From positions 2,790,001-2,854,000 of the forward strand of contig NZ_RCST01000001.1 of the NCBI RefSeq assembly GCF_013141865.1: 64,000 nt of DNA, in the 5' to 3' direction. The notes under the pieces are model-generated. The model searched no databases. It was not told the origin of the DNA and saw only the letters and a list, made by a program, of their open reading frames with translations. Made by a program: the position numbers and the translations under genes. The stretch comes from Methylomonas sp. ZR1. GTDB lineage: Bacteria > Pseudomonadota > Gammaproteobacteria > Methylococcales > Methylomonadaceae. Positions 30,864-39,748 of this stretch are shown here, one piece after another. Position 1 is the stretch's first letter; every line of letters begins with the position of its first letter.

Positions 30864-31511
30864 ATGAAAAAACTCATTCTAAGCGCAGCATTATTGTTGC
30901 CCAGCGCGGCTTTTGCCCAGCCTTCCTCACAAGTCGCCTGGACTGCCGAACAGTTAAATTTCGTGAAAGCCGGCAACCCGCAAAAAGGCGAAGAACTAGC
31001 CAAGGCTTGCAGCGCCTGTCACGGCGAAAAAGGCATCAGTATCTCGGCGGCGTTCCCGTCGCTAGCCGGGCAATTGCCGACCTATTTGTACAAGCAATTG
31101 CAGGATTATGCCGACGGTAGCCGGGATAACGCGATGATGTCGGGCTTGGCCAAAACCCTGAGTAACCAGGACGCCGCCGATTTGGCGGCATGGTTCGGCT
31201 CGCAACCGCCAGCCTTCCAATCGAAAACAGTAATGGTCTATGAAAAAGCCGAAGCCTTGGTTAAAAACGGCAGCCGTGAGCGGGTGTTACCACCTTGCGA
31301 AGTCTGCCATGGCGGCGACGGCAAGGGGCAAGCCGTCGATATTCCGGCCATCTCCGGCCAAAATGCAGATTACATCTCGGCCACACTGCATGCGTTTAAG
31401 GAAGGCTCTCGTCACAACGACATCTACAGCCGGATGCGCATCATCGCGCAAACCCTGACTGATGAAGAAATCAGCGAACTGGGTTATTACTACCAAAATA
31501 TCAAAAACTAG
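30864..31511 (+). CDS. Dihaem cytochrome c, likely donor to the ba3-like oxidase
   Basis: Periplasmic cytochrome of 215 residues starting at ATG 30864, two bases after the subunit I stop. The signal peptide MKKLILSAALLLPSAAFA is clear. Two c-type domains have haem sites CSACHGEKG and CEVCHGGDG, with candidate axial Met in MMSGLAKTLS and SRMRIIAQTL, resembling cytochrome c4. Position in the oxidase operon argues that it passes electrons to CuA. A second, separate cytochrome c4-like gene is at 14671. Confidence 0.9.
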   Translation: MKKLILSAALLLPSAAFAQPSSQVAWTAEQLNFVKAGNPQKGEELAKACSACHGEKGISISAAFPSLAGQLPTYLYKQLQDYADGSRDNAMMSGLAKTLSNQDAADLAAWFGSQPPAFQSKTVMVYEKAEALVKNGSRERVLPPCEVCHGGDGKGQAVDIPAISGQNADYISATLHAFKEGSRHNDIYSRMRIIAQTLTDEEISELGYYYQNIKN

Positions 31512-31525
31512 TAACATGCTTGGCA

Positions 31526-31553
31526 CGGGAGGCAAGGCTTTTGCCTCCCGTTT
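31526..31553 (+). terminator. Rho-independent terminator after the oxidase operon
   Basis: Ten-bp arms CGGGAGGCAA and TTGCCTCCCG around a five-base loop, followed by TTT, 14 bases after the cytochrome gene stop. Separates the oxidase operon from the membrane cytochrome gene. Confidence 0.8.
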
Positions 31554-31601
31554 GAAACCTTGCGCTAAGCGATACCCTGCTCAATAACCCGGAAAACATC
31601 T

Positions 31602-32393
31602 ATGTCTGATCGCAACCAAACACCTGTTAAATATGCGTACAAAGGCGCCAATCTGATCAGCTTCGGCCTCTCGATCAAATTGCTGTTCACCGGTTATCTA
31701 ACGACGATAGCCGCCGGTTATTTAATGGCCTTAATCCAGATTTTGTTTACCCACGGCATGGCCGACGGCAAATTCGGTTTGTCGATGGACGATATTGTTT
31801 ACAGCTACTATGGCGACCGCTCCGGTTCGGTGTTGGAATCCAAATTGAATGGATCGATGAAATACAACGCACCGGAACAGGAGCGTTTCAAAATCATTCA
31901 ATGGGTCAGGGATGGCGGTGACGAAGCGGTTTATAACAAGGACATCAAACCCATCGTCGAGCAATTTTGCATAGGCTGTCATAGCGCCAATGCCGGTTCG
32001 TTGCCGGATTTCACCAAGTTCGAAAACTTAAAAAAGCTGACCGAATCAAACGAAGGCGCAACCTTTCAATCACTGACCCGCCTGTCGCATATCCATTTGT
32101 TTGGGATCAGTTTTATTTTTATGTTTGTCGGCATCATTTTCAGTTTTAGTACCGGTGTGCCTTGCAAATATAAATACCCCGCCATCGTGATGCCTTATTT
32201 GTTTCTACTGATTGACATCGCCTCGTGGTGGCTGACTAAACTCAATCCCCACTTCGCCTTGTTGGTGATTGTCGCCGGGGCCGGCTTGGGCGTTTCCTTT
32301 GCCTTTATGTGGACCGTGTCCATGTATCAAATGTGGATACTGGGCGGCATTCTGAAGCAATCCGACCGCCGCAACGCGATATTGCGCGATTGA
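31602..32393 (+). CDS. Membrane-anchored monohaem cytochrome, unknown family
   Basis: Integral membrane protein of 263 residues. One helix at about 23-47, a loop of about 110 residues holding a single c-type haem site CIGCHSAN near residue 124, then three helices at about 163-183, 192-212 and 219-250. The segment LTRLSHIHLFGISFIF carries a His-x-His in the second helix that could ligate haem or bind quinol. I know no named family for this layout. It lies directly downstream of the ba3-like oxidase operon, behind a terminator, and may feed or tune it. Confidence 0.78.
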   Translation: MSDRNQTPVKYAYKGANLISFGLSIKLLFTGYLTTIAAGYLMALIQILFTHGMADGKFGLSMDDIVYSYYGDRSGSVLESKLNGSMKYNAPEQERFKIIQWVRDGGDEAVYNKDIKPIVEQFCIGCHSANAGSLPDFTKFENLKKLTESNEGATFQSLTRLSHIHLFGISFIFMFVGIIFSFSTGVPCKYKYPAIVMPYLFLLIDIASWWLTKLNPHFALLVIVAGAGLGVSFAFMWTVSMYQMWILGGILKQSDRRNAILRD

Positions 32394-32408
32394 CTGCTGA
32401 GTTGATTG

Positions 32409-32439
32409 GTGGGGCGCCGGCAAATTTTTAGGCGCCCAC
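32409..32439. terminator. Imperfect hairpin between convergent genes
   Basis: GTGGGGCGCC pairs with GGCGCCCAC with one bulged G, loop GGCAAATTTTTA. It sits in the 68-bp gap between the membrane cytochrome gene and the HDOD gene. Confidence 0.45.
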
Positions 32440-32461
32440 TTGGCGATGACAGGCGGCGAAT

Positions 32462-33391
32462 TTAATCGGTAAGTTGTTCCGCAGTGGCTAGAATTTTCGC
32501 TAAATCGTCATTCTGGCTGTCGAGTATTTCCAGACAAACCGCCTCATCCAACCCCAGCAAGTCCGGCACTTCCTCCGGACACACCTGGTTCGATGCGTCG
32601 CCTATGCCTAAACGTCCCAACAGGCAATCGCTGTAAAACGTCAGCAGATTCAGTTGGTGGTTTTCGCCGCGATAGAAGGGGTTGTGATGGTGATAGACAA
32701 TATCGGTAATCATGCGCGGCATCGACCACACATTCATCAGCCAGGCGCCGATTTCGGCATGATTCAGCCCGAAGGCAAAAGTTTCCAGATTGAAAATCGC
32801 CAGACTGGGATTGGCGGTGATCAAGCCACTCAAATAACTGAATTCGTCAGGAAAACGATGCCCCAGTAACGGGAAACCAATATTGTGCATCAAGCCTGAT
32901 AAAAACAAGGCTTGCGGCTCAGGTCGCGTAGCGGCCGGCATAACAGCGGCCAACTGCGCCATCAAGCGGGTGCTGGCCAAGGCATGGGTCCAGAACATCC
33001 GCGTACCTATCTGCCCTTCCTTTGGCGATTTCAACGGTGCCAGCACCGCCAAACCCAAAGCCAAATCCAATACAAAATCAAACCCCAACACGCGAGTAAT
33101 CGCATCATGTACCGTCGTGATCTGGCCGCGATAACCGTAGAGCGCCGAACTGGCCCAACGGGTAATTTGCGCTGTCAATAAAGGGTCGAGTTCGATGATG
33201 TCGGCTAATTTGCGCGCATCCGCGCTGGGATCGGCGATCAGATTCAATATGCGCAGCGCGCTGCCGGGCAAAGGCGGCAGCGCTTTAATCTGGGCGATAG
33301 TCTCGCGCATGTCGCGCGGCGGGGTCAAACCGTTGCGTTGCCGGCTGCCAACGTTATCAAGCGTCCAGTTTATCAGGTTGGATTCCATCAT
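32462..33391 (-). CDS. HDOD-domain protein
   Basis: Cytoplasmic regulator of 309 residues dominated by an HDOD domain (about 30-235). Family marks are IKALPPLPGSALRILNLIADP, TRVLGFDFVLDLALGL, LFLSGLMHNIGFPLLGH and LNHAEIGAWLMNVW. The HD-phosphohydrolase metal residues are largely lacking, as usual for HDOD, so no hydrolase activity is expected. Its start lies 11 bp after the stop of the sigma-54 activator gene, so both are one operon and probably one signalling path. Confidence 0.87.
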   Translation of the reverse strand: MMESNLINWTLDNVGSRQRNGLTPPRDMRETIAQIKALPPLPGSALRILNLIADPSADARKLADIIELDPLLTAQITRWASSALYGYRGQITTVHDAITRVLGFDFVLDLALGLAVLAPLKSPKEGQIGTRMFWTHALASTRLMAQLAAVMPAATRPEPQALFLSGLMHNIGFPLLGHRFPDEFSYLSGLITANPSLAIFNLETFAFGLNHAEIGAWLMNVWSMPRMITDIVYHHHNPFYRGENHQLNLLTFYSDCLLGRLGIGDASNQVCPEEVPDLLGLDEAVCLEILDSQNDDLAKILATAEQLTD

Positions 33392-33402
33392 TGCCCCGCC
33401 AC

Positions 33403-34707
33403 TTAATTTAGATTGAGTCGGTTAAGTTTACGGTACAGCGTTCGTTCACTGATATTCATTTCCGCCGCTATCAACTTGCGATTCCCCTGATACTTGCTGA
33501 TCAAACTATTGATAAACTCCGCCTCGAATTGCGCCATGCTGTTAATTGGCGGGGAATATGCATCGCTACTTGCCTCACTGGCGGCGGCCGGCTCCCCTAC
33601 TGCTTGGCGCTGCATAAAATGTATGTCGGCTTCTTGAATGCTTTTATCCTGACACAAGCCGGCCGCCAATTGCAGACAGTTTCGCAGCTCGCGAATATTG
33701 CCGGGCCAAGCGTATTGGATAAGCTTGATTAAGGCCGATTGCGTCATTGTATAGCCGCTATCGGCCTCGGTGTTTAACTGCGCTAAAAAATGATCGATCA
33801 ATAAGGGCAAGTCCTGTCTACGCAGCCTCAGTGGCGGCACTTCGACCGGAAACACCGATAAACGGTAGAACAAATCTTCGCGAAACCGACCGGCTTTGAC
33901 CATGTCCGCTAAATTTCTATGCGTAGCACATACCACTCTGACATTGGCTTTTTGCATCGCCGTGCCGCCTACCCGCCGAAATTGGCCGCTTTCCAGGGCG
34001 CGCAGCAGTTTGGGCTGTTGCGACAGCGGCAAATCGCCAATCTCGTCGAAGAACAGGGTGCCATTGTTAGCTAATTCGAATAAGCCTTTTTTTGCAGATG
34101 TCGCGCCGGTAAACGCACCCTTTTCATGCCCGAACAATTCGCTTTCAAATAACTCTTCGCCCAGAATCGTACAATCGACAATCACAAAATTGCCATCCGC
34201 CTGCCGGGAATGGCTATGCACAAATTCCGCCGCCAATTCCTTACCGGTGCCGGTCTCACCCAGCAATAATACCGGTGCTTGCGTATCCGCCGCCTGTTGC
34301 AGCCGAGTTTTATATTGTGCAAACGCCGCCGACTTACCGATCATGGCCGGTGCCTCGTTGCCTTTTGCCGCGGATCTTTTCAACACGGTTAGCGTTTCGC
34401 CTAAATACAATGTGGCATCGGCATCCAGCAACGGAAAACCGCGCGCACTGAAAGAACGCTGGGAACTGGCATCGTTGGTGTCGGCAAAAATACCGGCGTA
34501 GGCTTCCAGAGTTTGAAATAAGCGCTGATGGCGGCAATTGCGGTTTTCGACGCAGCACGGTTGGCCGACCAAATTCTGCCGCATGACGCCAAAACTCTGT
34601 TCCCAAGCGCGATTCACTGCCACGATGCGTAAATCGGCGCCGATTATGATCAGCGGCAGATCATGAGTTTCCAGCAACGATTCCAGCGTAAAGGCACTGT
34701 GCGGCAT
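33403..34707 (-). CDS. PAS-sensing sigma-54-dependent transcription activator
   Basis: Enhancer-binding protein of 434 residues. The N-terminal PAS-like domain (about 1-120) contains NRNCRHQRLF, with two cysteines in QPCCVENRNC that could hold a metal or redox group. The AAA+ domain (about 145-365) has Walker A GETGTGKE, the sigma-54-contacting GAFTGA loop and FFDEIGDLPL. A Fis-type helix-turn-helix ends the protein (KLIAAEMNISERTLYRKLNRL). It begins the operon with the HDOD gene. The target promoters are not evident in this window. Confidence 0.92.
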   Translation of the reverse strand: MPHSAFTLESLLETHDLPLIIIGADLRIVAVNRAWEQSFGVMRQNLVGQPCCVENRNCRHQRLFQTLEAYAGIFADTNDASSQRSFSARGFPLLDADATLYLGETLTVLKRSAAKGNEAPAMIGKSAAFAQYKTRLQQAADTQAPVLLLGETGTGKELAAEFVHSHSRQADGNFVIVDCTILGEELFESELFGHEKGAFTGATSAKKGLFELANNGTLFFDEIGDLPLSQQPKLLRALESGQFRRVGGTAMQKANVRVVCATHRNLADMVKAGRFREDLFYRLSVFPVEVPPLRLRRQDLPLLIDHFLAQLNTEADSGYTMTQSALIKLIQYAWPGNIRELRNCLQLAAGLCQDKSIQEADIHFMQRQAVGEPAAASEASSDAYSPPINSMAQFEAEFINSLISKYQGNRKLIAAEMNISERTLYRKLNRLNLN

Positions 34708-35126
34708 AAATTCCTATCAATGTTTTCGGTGTTGTTAGCGCGTTAAAGGCCATTTAAACCCTTCAGCCCTTGGCATCAATGTTGCGCAATACCGCTAAGG
34801 ATAACTCATTCATCACCAGGGAACATCTATCAAAGTTGGTCAACTGCCGTTATGAACACGCCTATGTTTTAACCCTAGGGCAAGCGAAGCAGCATAACTA
34901 TAGACTCAGATGCGCCTACTGGGTGGGTCATCAAAACCGCGATGGCGAGAATGGGCGCCTCATTCATCCCACAACGATCAGGTGTGCCGGTATGCGAGCC
35001 ACCACGAATGACCGCAATCCAGTGAAAAAAGGGAGGTTAAGAATTTCAGGAAAATGCAAAAGATGATGGGCAACAACGATATGACAATCGTTGGCATACT
35101 GCAGCGTCGGGGCTTACTAACAAACG
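34708..35126. other. Intergenic region left of the IS cluster, 419 bp
   Basis: Between the sigma-54 activator and the IS256 remnant. A 98-codon + frame at 34770-35066 lacks a convincing ribosome site and family resemblance. A direct copy of neither neighbouring IS end was seen here. Possibly debris of earlier insertions. Confidence 0.4.
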
Positions 35127-35886
35127 GAGGGTGTCCTGAATTTTGTGTAAACGGGTTTTGTTAGTGGTTTAGCATTCTGTCTTCAAACTGAATGCTAAAC
35201 CGATTTAAAGCCGCTTTCCAGTCATGTAATGGCATCGTCCATTTTTTACTGATATTCATCAGCGCCAAATAGAACAATTTCGACAAGGCCTCGTCACTGG
35301 GAAATGAGCCGCGATTCTTGGTGGTTTTCCGCAAACTCATGTTCACCGACTCAATAGCATTGATGGTGTAAATGATGCGGCGTATCTCCGGCGGATAGTC
35401 AAAGAAGGGAATGATCCGATCCCAATTGCGCCGCCAAATCTGGGCAATCGGTGGATAGGCCTCGTTCCACTGAGCCTCGAATTCTGACAGGTTCTGCTCA
35501 GCGTCGGTGACGGTGACGGTGGCGGACTGGTAAATCCGCTTGAGATCATCGGCAATCTGCTTACGCATCTTCCAACTGACATAGTTCAGGCTGTTGCGGA
35601 CTAGGTGGACGATACACAGTTGGACGGCGGCGTGTGGATAGAGGGTTTCTATCGCTTCCGGGAAGCCTTTCAAACCATCGACACAGGCAATGAAAATGTC
35701 TTGGACGCCGCGATTCTTTAGGTCGGTGACGACTTGCAACCAGAACTTGACGCCTTCGATTTGGGCGATCCATAAGCCCAGCACTTCCTTTTCGCCGTTC
35801 ATATTGATGCCAATCGCCAGATAAACCGCTTTGACGCGCACGGCACCGGTATCGCGCACTTTGACGTGGATGCAGTCGAGATAAAC
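35127..35886 (-). mobile_element. IS256-family element, 5' half lost
   Basis: Right-hand part of an IS256-type element. The outer end is probably near 35127 (GGAGGGTGTCCTGAATTTTG), the usual terminal style of this family, and the other end is missing because an IS66-type element begins at 35887. No continuation of the IS256 element was found beyond the IS66 and IS630 elements, so the remainder was deleted rather than only interrupted. Confidence 0.75.
35161..35886 (-). pseudogene. IS256-family transposase, C-terminal part
   Basis: About 240 residues of an IS256 (Transposase_mut) protein of roughly 400. The frame starts inside the catalytic core at YLDCIHVKVRDTG, whose Asp is the first DDE residue, and includes the second Asp (FIACVDGLKGF), the CIVHLVRNS segment, and the catalytic Glu in INAIESVNMSLRK. 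The N-terminal DNA-binding half is absent at the IS66 boundary, so it cannot be functional. Confidence 0.9.
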
Positions 35887-35942
35887 GTAAGCGCCCTATA
35901 AACCACGCCATTGAATTTTTCTACAAAGCCGTGCGAATTTGG

Positions 35943-37525
35943 TTAGGCCGTTGGATTGGCGAGGTGCCAGGGCAGCAATGCCTCAAAGTCTTCGACGGTT
36001 TTGGCCAGGGGCAACTGACGGAACAACGCCGCCAGATAGGTGTAAGGTTCGATTTGGTTGGCTTTGCAGGTTTCGATTAGCGAGTACAGATTGGCACTGG
36101 CCTTCGCGCCGACCACCGTGTCACAGAACAACCCGTTGCGGCGACCGACGACAAACGGGCGTATGGCGTTTTCACCGAGGTTGTTGTCGATGGGCCAAGC
36201 ACCGTTTTCCACAAACCGAATCAGCTTCGGCCATTGCGACGACAGCTAATGCAAGGCCTTGCCCAGCAAACTGCCGGGCGTGACCCCATGCAGATGTTCG
36301 ACCAGCAAACCTTCGATATTGGCTAATACCGGCTTGCTGTGCTGTTGACGCTGCAGCGTGCGCTGTTCGGCACTCAGATCTTTGGCTTTGGCCTCAATCG
36401 CATACCGTTCACCAATCGCGGCGATAAACTGCGTCGCCAGTGATGCTGATCCACGCGCGGCTTTGGGGATGGCCGCTTCTGCTTCGACAAAATAGCGGCG
36501 CGCATGCACCCAACAGCTGATGTGAATGGCACCTCGCACTGTCGCAATAGCGTTATACACCTCATAGCCGTCGCTCATGAGAACGGTGCCAGGCAGGATG
36601 CCTTCGTAGAGGGGTTGCGCATGACTTCCGCCACGACCGGGCGTGTAGCTAAACAGCCGAATCGGCGGTCCGGACCCGGTCATTTGCGCCCACAGATAGC
36701 TTTTACGTTGCGCGGCACGTCCAGCTTCCTTGAGCACTTGCCCCCCCCGGTTTCGTCGCCCAGAATCAGATTGGCTTCCAGCAGATGATCACGCAGCAGA
36801 TTGATGATGGGCTGCACCGCTTGACCGACTCGCACTGTGCTGGCGGCCAGCGTGGTGCGCGACAGATCGCCGCCGAACCGGCTAAGCAAGTTGGCTTGCC
36901 GATACAACGGCAGGCTATCTTGGTATTTAGCGGTAACGATCCAGGCCAAGGCCGTTTCGGTCAATAAACCTTTGGGAATGATGCGCGCCGGTACCGGCGT
37001 CACGCGAATGCTATTGTCGCAGCAGGGACAGGCGTATTTGATGCGCTGATGCTGAATCACCCGGACCTGTTGCGGCACAATGTCGAGTTGCTCGCTGATG
37101 TCCGCGCCAATTTCCACCAGCGTATGGCAGTCATGCGCGCAGACCCGCTCAGCTTCCGGTAGCTCATGGCGCACGATCTCGCGCGGCAGGAGGGGATCGA
37201 GCGGCTTGCGGCCGCGTTTCTGGCGGCTGTGGCCGGCCACCTCAACCGCTTCGGGCGTCGCTTCCTCGGCCACCGGCGTTCCATTGGGTGCCAGCGCTTC
37301 AGCTTCGTTCAGGAAGAGATCACGCTGATCGGGATTGCGCCGCGCCTCGGACTTGGCGGCATATAGACGATGCAGAAAAGCATCCACACGTTCCTTCAAC
37401 AGATCACGCTCGACCGTCACTAACCGTAATTAATTCGCCAGCCGCTGCTGTTCATCCACTAAGGCCTGCGTGTCCGTTAACAAGGCTTGATAGTCTTCGG
37501 TGGACAGCGTGATGGCGGTCGTCAT
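35943..37525 (-). pseudogene. IS66 transposase TnpC, three disabling mutations
   Basis: ATG 37525 opens MTTAITLSTEDYQALL, then a TAA nonsense codon ends it after about 31 residues. The frame continues as TVERDLLKERVDAFLHRLY with the zinc-like VCAHDCHTL and CPCCDNS cysteines to GDETGGGK. There a run of eight C (plus strand 36741-36748) causes a frameshift, after which the protein resumes as KEAGRAAQRKSYLWAQ and SDGYEVYNA until a TAG at 36246-36248. The final part NGAWPIDNNLGENAIRPF (with the catalytic Glu) follows in the same frame to 35943. Confidence 0.9.
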
Positions 37526-37556
37526 GCCGCTATTTTACTGGATTTAAGTCATTGTT

Positions 37557-37924
37557 TCAGCTTGATTTTGTATAGATACGCGCCGAATGCGGGCGCATCG
37601 CCGCCAAGTCAATGCCGGCTAACAGCCAGTGCAGTTGCTCCACCATCAACGTGACCACCGCCGCCTCTTTCGGCCAACGAAATCGATCCGCTTCCAAGCG
37701 CTTGAGCATCAACCAAAAACCCGTGCGATCCCACAACAGCAACTTGATCCGATCCCGGCGGCGATTACTGAACACATAAATCGCCGGCTCGAAGGGGTTC
37801 AAGCCCAATGCCTGCTCGACCAACACCACCAAGCCATTTATGCCCTGTGGGTATTGATAGCCTTGCGACCATCGATGGGTTCCCGGTGCAGGTAGACCTT
37901 TAATCCCGGTTTGAAACTGAACAT
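37557..37924 (-). pseudogene. IS66 accessory protein TnpB (Orf2), frameshifted
   Basis: Starts at ATG 37924 as MFSFKPGLKVYLHREPIDGR, typical of IS66 Orf2, then an indel near 37850 shifts the frame. The rest reads NGLVVLVEQALGLNPFEPA, YVFSNRRRDRIKLLLWDRTG and FRWP, all family hallmarks, and stops at 37557. Confidence 0.88.
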
Positions 37925-38110
37925 GGCAAGGCCGCCAATGCATTCAAAAGTAACGGCAAATCGCTGAGTGCGACTGACTGTAATGTGAGTTTAACGCCGT
38001 TGGGCAACGTCGCATTGAGCGCTGATTCAGCCGGTTTCGCTTCGCTCAGTGAATGAATGGGCATAAAAGCCGGCAACCCGGCTGAACTGTTCGGAGCAGA
38101 ACAGGCCTCA
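37900..38110 (-). pseudogene. IS66 TnpA remnant
   Basis: A short frame (ATG 38064 or upstream) ending at 37900 reads LPNGVKLTLQSVALSDLPL and overlaps the tnpB start by 25 bp, as tnpA does in this family. The N-terminal helix-turn-helix region is missing, with only about 25 bp left before the presumed element end. Confidence 0.6.
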
Positions 38111-38141
38111 TCATGATAAAGTCCTATCCACTTACGTACTA

Positions 38142-39256
38142 GTGCTTAATTCCGTAAGTTAGCGATAGTATTTCGTAATTGCGCACCGCGGACCTCGCGT
38201 TTCCGCCATCGAAAAGGTGTAGCCGTTGGATTGTAAGCGGCAATAAAGTCTTCAATCGCTTGCCGCAGGGCTGCGATGTTTTGGAAACTGGCGCCGCGTA
38301 AAGCTTTACGAGACAGAATGCCGAACCAGATTTCCACCTGATTCAGCCAACTGGCTGAGGTGGGCGTAAAGTGGAAATGGACATTGGGATGCTGAGCCAG
38401 CCAGGCGTCGCATTTTTTGTGGGTACAGTAATGTCCAGAATCACATGCAACTCTTGGCCAGCCGGCGTCTCGGCAACAATCGTGTCCATGAACCCGAGAA
38501 AATCTTCACGCCGCTTCGTTTCGGTTATCTGGGCGATGATGTTACCGGTTGCGACCTGCAGAGCTGCAAACAAATTCAGTGTCCCATGACGCTTATAGGT
38601 GCTCTGGAATCCGCGCGCGATCTTGCCACTGTCGGTTTCAACGTACCCGGTCATTCGTTCCAGCGCTTGGATACTGGGTTTTTCGTGGACACTGATGACT
38701 AAGGCATTTTCGGGCGGACTCAAATACAAGCCAACAATGTCCGCCGCCTTTACCGCAAATTCTTTGTCGGTACTGACGCACCAGGATCGCTGTCGTTGCA
38801 GACAAATCCCTTCCTTACGGAGCACGCGCCAAACCGCGTAAACCGAACTATCCAGGGCCTGAGCTACAGCGGGACCATCCCAGACGGCTTGTCCCTTTGG
38901 CGGTGGTAGCTCAAGGATTGCTAAGACACGCTGTCGAAAATGCTCATCATACGTCTTCGGTGCGCCCGGCCGACGTTCGTCTGACAGCCCCAAAAGCCCC
39001 TGAGCCATAAAGCGGTTTCGCCACTTGATGACCGTATTGGCCCGCGTTCGGCATTGCGCTGCAACCGCTTGGACTTGCGCGCCATCCAGGCAGCCCAGAA
39101 TCATCCGGGCTCGCTCGACTACTCGAGCTTCTTCCGTACGGCTCGCTGCGCGTCGCTCTCACTCTGCCCGCACGTCCGCGGAACACTCAATTTTTGGGCT
39201 ACTCGTGACATCCCTCCAAGATTACATTATTAGCACCTAATAACGCAACTAAGCAC
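38142..39256 (-). mobile_element. IS630-family element with TA target duplication
   Basis: Bounded by TA dinucleotides at 38140-38141 and 39257-39258, as expected for IS630 insertion at TA. The inner inverted ends GTGCTTAATTCCGTAA and GTGCTTAGTTGCGTTA differ at three positions. Length 1115 bp. The right flank enters a 42-bp tandem repeat tract; the left flank abuts the IS66 end. Confidence 0.85.
38146..39211 (-). pseudogene. IS630 transposase, two frameshifts and a lost catalytic Asp
   Basis: ATG 39211 behind GGAGGG opens MSRVAQKLSVPRTCGQ and hits TAG after about 30 codons. A one-base deletion near 39119 separates it from ERARMILGCLDGAQVQAVA. The frame then runs through RWRNRF-like helices and SVHEKPSIQALERMTGY, where family members have Asp before Glu but this copy has His. 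A second one-base deletion near 38425 follows VILD, after which the protein resumes with QVEIWFGILSRKALRG and ends RGAQLRNTIANLRN at 38146. Confidence 0.88.
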
Positions 39257-39258
39257 TA

Positions 39259-39507
39259 GAAGTTTTCTCCATCATTCATGCTAGGAACCACACGGTTGGA
39301 GTAATTTTGTGCAACACCCAAGCTCCGAGCTCGATCAATCGAGAAATTTTCTCGACCATCCAAGCTTTTTTCTCGATCATTTCACTTCAGAACTCAATCA
39401 GCCAAGCTCAGAACCCCAACACTGGAGTTATTTTGTCCAACAGCCAAGCTCTGTACTCAAACAGTCGAAAACCAAACCGGACTAACTACATCCCGAAATA
39501 CTTCATT
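39259..39507 (+). repeat. 42-bp degenerate tandem repeat cut by IS630
   Basis: CCAAGCT recurs at 39318, 39360, 39402 and 39444, exactly 42 bp apart. Units at 39298, 39340, 39382 and 39424 align, and units one and four match at 24 of their first 27 bases. As 42 is 14 codons, the plus frame reads GVILCNTQAPSSIN, REIFSTIQAFFSII, SLQNSISQAQNPNT, GVILSNSQALYSNS and stays open from the IS boundary to TAA 39564. A partial unit EVFSIIHARNHTV directly follows the IS end, so the insertion seems to have cut the array. Whether it was coding is undecided. Confidence 0.65.
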
Positions 39508-39589
39508 CCGCAAATTTCATCGATTGCCTTCCAGCCACCCAAGCCAGAGTCAGCGCCCGAATAAAACCCGCAACACCCGTGTATTACAT

Positions 39590-39629
39590 TTCACAAAATC
39601 TTCATTTAGCAATCACAAGTTCATCACAA
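39590..39629 (+). promoter_or_regulatory. Four-unit Pho box upstream of the nucleotidase operon
   Basis: Units TTCACAA (39590), TTCATTT (39601), ATCACAA (39612) and ATCACAA (39623) are spaced exactly 11 bp, with 4-bp AT-rich spacers, the architecture of PhoB sites. A possible -10 (TAGGCT or TGTACT) begins about 10-14 bp later. The phosphatase operon downstream makes PhoB control the natural reading. Confidence 0.65.
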
Positions 39630-39748
39630 AATTTCCTTAGGCTGTACTTGCTTTACCCATAGCGATGGAAATTTCTCAACCCCATATGAACGAGCAGCCA
39701 GCGGCTTATAACAAAAACGCCCGCGCGGTCTCTATCGGAGCACTCTAA

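Larger units (their letters stand above)
35887..38135 (-). mobile_element. IS66-family element, decayed
   Basis: Starts with GTAAGCGCC at 35887, the typical IS66 terminus, and probably ends at 38135, where the inverted sequence reads GTAAGTGGATAGGAC. The genes lie in minus order tnpA (fragment), tnpB, tnpC. The terminal match is short and no 8-bp target duplication is visible, partly because an IS630 element lies immediately to the right. The right end is therefore less sure than the left. Confidence 0.7.

Noticed and set aside
34770..35066. 98-codon plus-strand frame
   Set aside because: No convincing ribosome site or homology; next to IS debris, may be chance.
39298..39465. CRISPR array
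   Set aside because: The 42-bp periodicity has no distinct repeats and spacers; the whole unit diverges, and no cas gene is nearby.
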